Below, in pieces: positions 52,655 through 56,976 of a stretch of DNA of 56,976 bases (position 1 is its first letter; every line of letters begins with the position of its first letter). The DNA comes from an uncultured Alistipes sp. (GTDB lineage: Bacteria; Bacteroidota; Bacteroidia; Bacteroidales; Rikenellaceae). The notes below the pieces were generated by a model, which saw only the letters and a program-made list of their open reading frames with translations, had not been told where the DNA came from and did not search any database. A program made the position numbers and the translations under genes. Location: NCBI GenBank assembly GCA_958449275.1, contig CAUDHE010000004.1, positions 1 to 56,976 on the forward strand. The letters run 5' to 3'.

Positions 52655-53125
52655 ATGAAAAAGATAGTCAACCCTTGGCGCGGCATGGAGCGTTACCGCT
52701 GTTTCGGTTGCGATCCGCATAACGAACGCGGTCTGCGCATGGAATTTTACGAGGATGGCGACGAAATAGTCAGCCGATGGTCTCCGCGTTCGGAGTTTCA
52801 GGGATGGGTCGACACCCTTCACGGAGGCATTCAGGCAACGCTGGCCGACGAGATCAGCAGTTGGGTCGTGTTCCGAAAATTTCAGACCAGCGGCGTGACA
52901 TCGCGAATGGAGGTGAAATACATGCGTCCTATCCGTACCACCGACGATCATATAACGTTGCGTGCTTCGGCGGTTAGGCAGCGGCGCAACGTGGTGGATA
53001 TCGAGGTGGCCATATTCGATTCGGCGGGTGAATTGTGCACTCGTGCTCTGTGCGTATATTTCCTGTTTCCCAAGGAGAAGGCGCGTGAGGAGTTTCATTT
53101 CTGCGATTGCGGAGTCGAGGAGTAG
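52655..53125 (+). CDS. PaaI/YiiD-type hotdog-fold thioesterase
   Basis: 156 residues with a hotdog domain: GMERYRCFGCDPHNERGLRM at the entry, the helix signature WVDTLHGGIQATLADEISSW (HGG plus an acidic residue are the catalytic region), and the strand VKYMRPIRT. The N-terminal CFGC and the last CDCG are typical of Bacteroidota members. It probably hydrolyses an acyl-CoA; the acyl group is unknown. A terminator follows. Confidence 0.88.
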   Translation: MKKIVNPWRGMERYRCFGCDPHNERGLRMEFYEDGDEIVSRWSPRSEFQGWVDTLHGGIQATLADEISSWVVFRKFQTSGVTSRMEVKYMRPIRTTDDHITLRASAVRQRRNVVDIEVAIFDSAGELCTRALCVYFLFPKEKAREEFHFCDCGVEE

Positions 53126-53149
53126 GGCAGCAGGCCTTTGATAAAGATA

Positions 53150-53183
53150 AAACGTCCGAACTCCGCAAAGGGTTCGGACGTTT
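53150..53183. terminator. Bidirectional terminator
   Basis: A 12-bp stem AAACGTCCGAAC/GTTCGGACGTTT with a 10-base loop, between the convergent thioesterase (+) and yajC (-) genes. Confidence 0.85.
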
Positions 53184-53204
53184 CGATTATACGTTTTTCG
53201 CGGC

Positions 53205-53510
53205 CTATTTCTGCAACTGCGAGTTATCGGCCACCACCATGCTCTTGTCGATACGCAGCGTAACATTTCCGTCGACCTCGATGAGCAGCGTAGTCTCCTT
53301 CACCTCTTTCACCGTGCCGTATATTCCGCCCGCGGTGATTATCTTGTCGCCCTTCTTGAGGCCTTCGCGGAACTTGGCCATCTCTTTGCGGCGTTTCGAT
53401 TCGGGACGCCACATGAAAAAGTAGAGAACGGCTATCATGAGTAGCATCATGATCCAAAAACCGCCCATTCCGGGTTGTTCTACGGCAACCGCCTGAAGCA
53501 AATTAATCAT
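53205..53510 (-). CDS. yajC: Preprotein translocase accessory subunit YajC
   Basis: 101 residues. One N-terminal membrane helix (FWIMMLLMIAVLYFFMWRP) is followed by the YajC signature KRRKEMAKFREGLKKGDKII and TAGGIYGTVKEVKETTLLIE. It associates with SecDF-YidC in the inner membrane. It is last in the nusB-DUF1573-yajC gene order, with 106 bp between it and the DUF1573 gene. Confidence 0.95.
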   Translation of the reverse strand: MINLLQAVAVEQPGMGGFWIMMLLMIAVLYFFMWRPESKRRKEMAKFREGLKKGDKIITAGGIYGTVKEVKETTLLIEVDGNVTLRIDKSMVVADNSQLQK

Positions 53511-53616
53511 AACAATATAAATTTAATGTGTTTCGTTTATCGTTCCGATCCGCGCTTGCGTTCGGTGCATTGATTTCGTCGTTCACAAATATACGCAATA
53601 ATTTCCGATTACGCGC

Positions 53617-54045
53617 CTATTCCACCTCGGCTTCGACGTAAAGTTTCAAAGGTCGGGCCGAATCGGCGAAATAAAACTCTATGAGTTTCATTTGCCAGCC
53701 GTATTGTCCGTGCGAATCGAATTCGCAGCGTATCTCCGTCGCAGCCTCGGGAGCCACGGGACGTCGGTCGTAATCGAGTCTGACGCAACCGCACGAGGTC
53801 GTGTGGCGCAGCAATACCATAGGTGCTTGACCGCCGTTTTCGACTCGCAGACTCTTCACCGCGGTCTCGCCTCGGCGCATGCGTCCGAAACGCAGAGTGT
53901 CGCATAATCCGTCGTGCAGCGCGGCGGGTGTCACTGTCACGCTTTGCGAGGCATTGCCCGACATCGTGTCGGCTTGCGCGCCGCAACCCGCTGCGAACAG
54001 CAGTGCCGCCGCCGATATCGCTGCGTATGTGCGTTTCGTCTTCAT
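53617..54045 (-). CDS. DUF1573 family lipoprotein
   Basis: 142 residues; lipobox LLFAAGC (lipid cysteine 21). One immunoglobulin-like beta domain with the family mark TTSCGCVRLDYDRRPVAP preceded by FGRMRRGETAVKSLRVENGG. Function unknown; small DUF1573 proteins are common next to nusB/yajC in this phylum. 54 bp after nusB. Confidence 0.9.
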   Translation of the reverse strand: MKTKRTYAAISAAALLFAAGCGAQADTMSGNASQSVTVTPAALHDGLCDTLRFGRMRRGETAVKSLRVENGGQAPMVLLRHTTSCGCVRLDYDRRPVAPEAATEIRCEFDSHGQYGWQMKLIEFYFADSARPLKLYVEAEVE

Positions 54046-54099
54046 CGTATCCGCCTGTGCTTAAATCGTGCCGTAATCGGCGCGCGCGACATAACTTCG

Positions 54100-55038
54100 T
54101 CAGATCAGTCCTCGGCCGCTCTTGTTGATTTTGCCCTCCTCTGTGAGTGCGGCTACTATTTTGTCGAGTATTCCGTTGATGAATGTGCCGCTGCCCGGGG
54201 TAGAGTAGTATTTGGCTATTTCGATATATTCGTCGAGCGTCACCTTTACGGGGATCGACGGGAACGATACCAGTTCGGCCACGGCCGTAGCCATGATGAG
54301 GTTGTCCATGAACGCTATGCGCTCCACGTCCCAGTTGCGGGTAAATTTCTCGATGTATTGCAGATAAGTGTCGAAATTGATTGCGGTCTTTTCGAAAAGC
54401 TTCTTCGCGAATTCGAGATCGTCATCGCTTTTGAATTTTGGCAGCACCTTCACCTCGCGATGCGACTGACGCATGCCCGACAGAGTGCGGGTCACCATTA
54501 TGAGCGCGAATCCCAGATCGTCGTTCCACAGTATGGACTGTTCGTCGAGCACATCCTCGAGCAGCTCCGACTGTTCGAGCTCTCGGGTGTAGAAATCGGT
54601 AACCAGGGCCAAATCCTCGCGGAACGAATTCTCGGTCGAAGCCATGTATTTCTTATAGTAGTCGCTCTGTTCCAGTTGCGCGAACAGCGATTTTATCAGT
54701 TCCGGATACTGTGCCCACGAGAGTTTGCGGGCGGCCAGACGGTCGTTCACCGAATCGCTCTCGGCGATGAGGCGTATTACGCTGTTGTCGACGAACTTGC
54801 GGTTGGGATTCAGATCTTCGAAAGTGGGGAGTTTCTTCTGTTTGGCCGCTTCCTGACGTTGTTCGGCGTAGCGTGCCGTCTCGACGATGAGGGCGAGCAT
54901 CTGGAAATAGAGGTCGTATGTCTTGTCTATCGATGCCACCAGTGTCTTTTCCGATGCCATCAGCGAGTTCGACTCCGACTTCATGTGGGCGTACAAGGCC
55001 TTCACGACCTTTATTCTTAGCAATCTTCTGCTTATCAT
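54100..55038 (-). CDS. nusB: Transcription antitermination factor NusB
   Basis: 312 residues, the long Bacteroidota form (the E. coli protein is 139). The N-terminus ISRRLLRIKVVKALYAHMKS is the usual start. The RNA-binding NusB domain is in the C-terminal half: NWDVERIAFMDNLIMATAVA and SIPVKVTLDEYIEIAKYYS, then FINGILDKIVAAL. It acts in rRNA antitermination. It is first of the minus-strand cluster and has a full promoter at 55063-55093. Confidence 0.94.
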   Translation of the reverse strand: MISRRLLRIKVVKALYAHMKSESNSLMASEKTLVASIDKTYDLYFQMLALIVETARYAEQRQEAAKQKKLPTFEDLNPNRKFVDNSVIRLIAESDSVNDRLAARKLSWAQYPELIKSLFAQLEQSDYYKKYMASTENSFREDLALVTDFYTRELEQSELLEDVLDEQSILWNDDLGFALIMVTRTLSGMRQSHREVKVLPKFKSDDDLEFAKKLFEKTAINFDTYLQYIEKFTRNWDVERIAFMDNLIMATAVAELVSFPSIPVKVTLDEYIEIAKYYSTPGSGTFINGILDKIVAALTEEGKINKSGRGLI

Positions 55039-55062
55039 ATCGAATGAACCTTAATTCGGCCG

Positions 55063-55093
55063 CAAAGATAATACAAGCGGCCCGCACGACAAA
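55063..55093 (-). promoter_or_regulatory. nusB promoter
   Basis: Minus strand: -33 TTTG (55093-55090), 19-base spacer, -7 TATCTTTG (55070-55063). A full match to the phylum consensus. Confidence 0.7.
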
Positions 55094-55158
55094 ATTTATT
55101 GTGCGATTAAATTTTCGAATTAATACATACGTCAAAAGCCGATTCCGTTTAATTTGTG

Positions 55159-55166
55159 TATATTTG
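55159..55166 (+). promoter_or_regulatory. -7 element for the CvfB-type gene
   Basis: TATATTTG, matching TAnnTTTG, 17 bases before the ATG at 55184. No clear -33. Confidence 0.45.
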
Positions 55167-55183
55167 CCGAATATTTTACATTT

Positions 55184-56014
55184 ATGAAAGTAGGTCGTAT
55201 TCAAACGTTGAAAGTCGCCCGCATCTCCGATTACGGATTATATTTGGTCGACGAGGAGGGGCAGGAGGTTCTGCTCCCCAACCGTTACGTGTCGCTCTCG
55301 GATGCCGTGGGCGACGAGAAGTCGGTTTTCGTCTATCACGATTCGGAGGATCGTCTTATAGCCACCGCCGACAAGCCGCTCATAACCGAAGGTCGGGCGG
55401 CTTATCTCAAGGTCGTGGACAAGAATTTCCACGGCGCCTTTCTCGACTGGGGGCTTTCGGGCAAGGATCTTTTTCTGCCCAACCGTAACCAGCAGGGCGG
55501 TGTCGTCGTGGGGCGCAGCTACATAGTGTGGCTTTATGTCGACAACATTACGGGCCGTTGCGTTGCGACCATGAAACTCAAGCCCTATATCGATAACGAT
55601 CTGATTACCGTGGCACCGCGTCAGAAGGTCGACGTGTTGGTCGCGTCGGAGAGTCCCATCGGGTTTCGTGTCATAGTCGATTCGCGTCATTGGGGCATGA
55701 TTTACAAGAATCAGATTTTCAGCCGTGTGTCGATCGGCGATCGGGTCGAGGGCTACGTGAGCCGTATTACCGATGATAACCGCATCGATATCTCGCTGCG
55801 TCGCGAGGGTTACGACGGCGTGGCTGTTTCGGCAGAGAAGTTGTTGCAGTTGCTGCGCGACAACGGCGGGATGCTGCCCGTGGGCGACGACTCCGCGCCC
55901 GAACGGGTGCACGACTGTACGCAGATGAGCAAGAAAGTGTTCAAACGTGCTTTGGGCATGTTGCTCAAGCGCGGCGACGTGGTGTCGGACGGAGAGAGTG
56001 TAAAACTTAAATAG
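55184..56014 (+). CDS. CvfB-type S1 RNA-binding protein
   Basis: 276 residues from ATG 55184 (MKVGRIQTLKVARISDYGLY); the longer frame to 55154 crosses the promoter. Tandem S1-like beta barrels: GLYLVDEEGQEVLLPNRYV (first), FHGAFLDWGLSGKDLFLP (second), then SIGDRVEGYVSRITDDNRID (third). A C-terminal winged-helix-like part ends with SKKVFKRALGMLLKRGDVV. Homologues (CvfB/YitL) are cytoplasmic RNA-binding regulators. It is divergent from nusB. Confidence 0.92.
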   Translation: MKVGRIQTLKVARISDYGLYLVDEEGQEVLLPNRYVSLSDAVGDEKSVFVYHDSEDRLIATADKPLITEGRAAYLKVVDKNFHGAFLDWGLSGKDLFLPNRNQQGGVVVGRSYIVWLYVDNITGRCVATMKLKPYIDNDLITVAPRQKVDVLVASESPIGFRVIVDSRHWGMIYKNQIFSRVSIGDRVEGYVSRITDDNRIDISLRREGYDGVAVSAEKLLQLLRDNGGMLPVGDDSAPERVHDCTQMSKKVFKRALGMLLKRGDVVSDGESVKLK

Positions 56015-56023
56015 CGCGTGAAT

Positions 56024-56782
56024 ATGCAGAGTGCCGAGCGTGTTTCGGGGCGGGATTTGTCGGACAATTTTGTTTTCCGACGTTCGATTTTGGCCTATTA
56101 CAAGGCTGCCGAGATTGTTTCGGGCGACGTGCTGGAGATAGGTACGGGAATGGGCTACGGCATAGACGTCGTCGCTCCGGCTGCCGATCGTTTCGTTACG
56201 GTCGATAAGACCGAACCTCGTTTCGAGGCAGGGCTTCCGTCCAATGCCGAGTTCCGTCGCATGACCGTTCCTCCGCTCGATTTCGCCGACGGCAGTTTCG
56301 ATTTCGCGGTGTCGTTTCAGGTGATAGAGCATATCGAGCGCGACGTTGATTTCGTGCGCGAGGTGAGCCGCGTGTTGCGCGACGGAGGCAGTTTCATAGT
56401 ATCCACTCCCAATGCCCCCATGTCGCTCACGCGCAACCCTTGGCACGTTCGCGAATATTCGGCCGAGGAGTTGCGGGAATTGTTGTTGCGCTGTTTTTCC
56501 GAGGTGGAGTGTCTGGGTGTAGCGGGCAACGGGCGCGTGATGGAATATTACGCAGCCAACAAGGCGAGCGTGGATCGTATCGCGCGTTTCGACGTATTGG
56601 ATCTTCAGCACCGTCTGCCGCGCCGCCTGTTGCAAATACCTTATGATATACTGAATCGCATCAATCGTCGTCGCTTGCTGGCCGACAACCGCGATCTCAC
56701 GCAATCGATCACTATGGACGATTATAACATATGTCCCGTCACTGAAGAGTGTTTCGATCTCTACTACATCGCCCGTAAATGA
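56024..56782 (+). CDS. Class I SAM-dependent methyltransferase
   Basis: 252 residues from ATG 56024; GTG 56018 is possible. Methyltransf_11-type motifs: EIGTGMGYGIDVV (SAM loop), FVTVDKTE (acidic residue binding the ribose), MTVPPLDFADGSFDFAVSFQ (motif II region) and EVSRVLRDGGSFIVSTPN. The acceptor is unknown. It follows the CvfB-type gene by 9 bp and is probably co-transcribed. Confidence 0.9.
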   Translation: MQSAERVSGRDLSDNFVFRRSILAYYKAAEIVSGDVLEIGTGMGYGIDVVAPAADRFVTVDKTEPRFEAGLPSNAEFRRMTVPPLDFADGSFDFAVSFQVIEHIERDVDFVREVSRVLRDGGSFIVSTPNAPMSLTRNPWHVREYSAEELRELLLRCFSEVECLGVAGNGRVMEYYAANKASVDRIARFDVLDLQHRLPRRLLQIPYDILNRINRRRLLADNRDLTQSITMDDYNICPVTEECFDLYYIARK

Positions 56783-56880
56783 CGTAACACGCGTCTCTTG
56801 TCAATGCACCTGAGGCATGACGAATTCGTGTCGCAGGCGAGAGGCGGCATATCTTAACGGAATATATAATAAAAGTATTT

Positions 56881-56897
56881 GCGACTCTTTGAGTCGC
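56881..56897. terminator. Small hairpin after the methyltransferase operon
   Basis: GCGACTC-TTT-GAGTCGC, a 7-bp stem about 100 bp after the methyltransferase stop. A T-tract follows only at some distance, so this is a tentative terminator. Nothing else is seen in 56783-56976. Confidence 0.3.
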
Positions 56898-56976
56898 GCA
56901 GTTCGCCGCCACAATCATTCATTATCGTTTTTACATTCGGGTCGCGGCCTGCGGCACGCATGACAATATATATTTA

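Overview
The window reads as a chromosomal stretch from a member of the Bacteroidales. The signs are -7 promoter elements of the TAnnTTTG type with -33 TTTG/ATTG at 19-20 bases, lipoprotein-rich operons, a nusB/DUF1573/yajC neighbourhood, a DUF2795 gene, and NVEAL peptides with 6-bladed beta-propeller lipoproteins. A gut genus such as Alistipes would fit, but the genus is a guess. I see no rRNA, tRNA, CRISPR array or intact insertion sequence.

Left part (1-17.7 kb): an RND efflux adaptor and permease on the minus strand, the permease cut by the window edge. Divergent from them are a LytS-type kinase and a LytTR regulator, followed by a TolC/HlyD/MFS (EmrAB-like) tripartite efflux operon. After a strong convergent terminator come a minus-strand pair (monooxygenase-like protein and CMD-cupin enzyme). 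Then a plus-strand operon encodes a porin, an imelysin lipoprotein, a di-haem oxidoreductase and a fused CcsBA cytochrome c synthase.

Central island (about 18.8-49.1 kb, all plus strand, between two strong hairpin terminators): seven tandem modules (18.8-34.4 kb). A typical module has a conserved promoter box, a short NVEAL precursor peptide, a lipoprotein beta-propeller and a CxxC thioredoxin-like lipoprotein. Six modules keep an NVEAL gene; the second seems to have lost its own through a deletion. The NVEAL leaders are nearly invariant and the C-terminal cores are unrelated in sequence, but each carries 4-6 cysteines. Directly downstream are TolC, an adaptor and two RND permeases. After them come a thioredoxin-like remnant, an O-antigen-ligase-like/TPR membrane protein, a signal peptidase I, another remnant, and a lipoprotein with transglutaminase-like and discoidin-like regions. 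My inference is that these genes form one system for making, oxidatively folding, processing and exporting diversified cysteine-containing peptides. This is the best candidate here for an undescribed system.

Right part (49.2-57 kb): housekeeping genes. These are DUF2795, a cobalamin adenosyltransferase, a methyltransferase-like protein, a BaiN/HI0933-type flavoprotein, a TSCPD protein, a PaaI-type thioesterase, yajC, DUF1573, nusB, a CvfB-type S1 protein and a SAM methyltransferase.

A degenerate palindrome of about 75 bp occurs three times, each time inside a reading frame (CMD-cupin, CcsBA and one thioredoxin-like gene). It looks like a small mobile element that inserts in frame into coding sequence.
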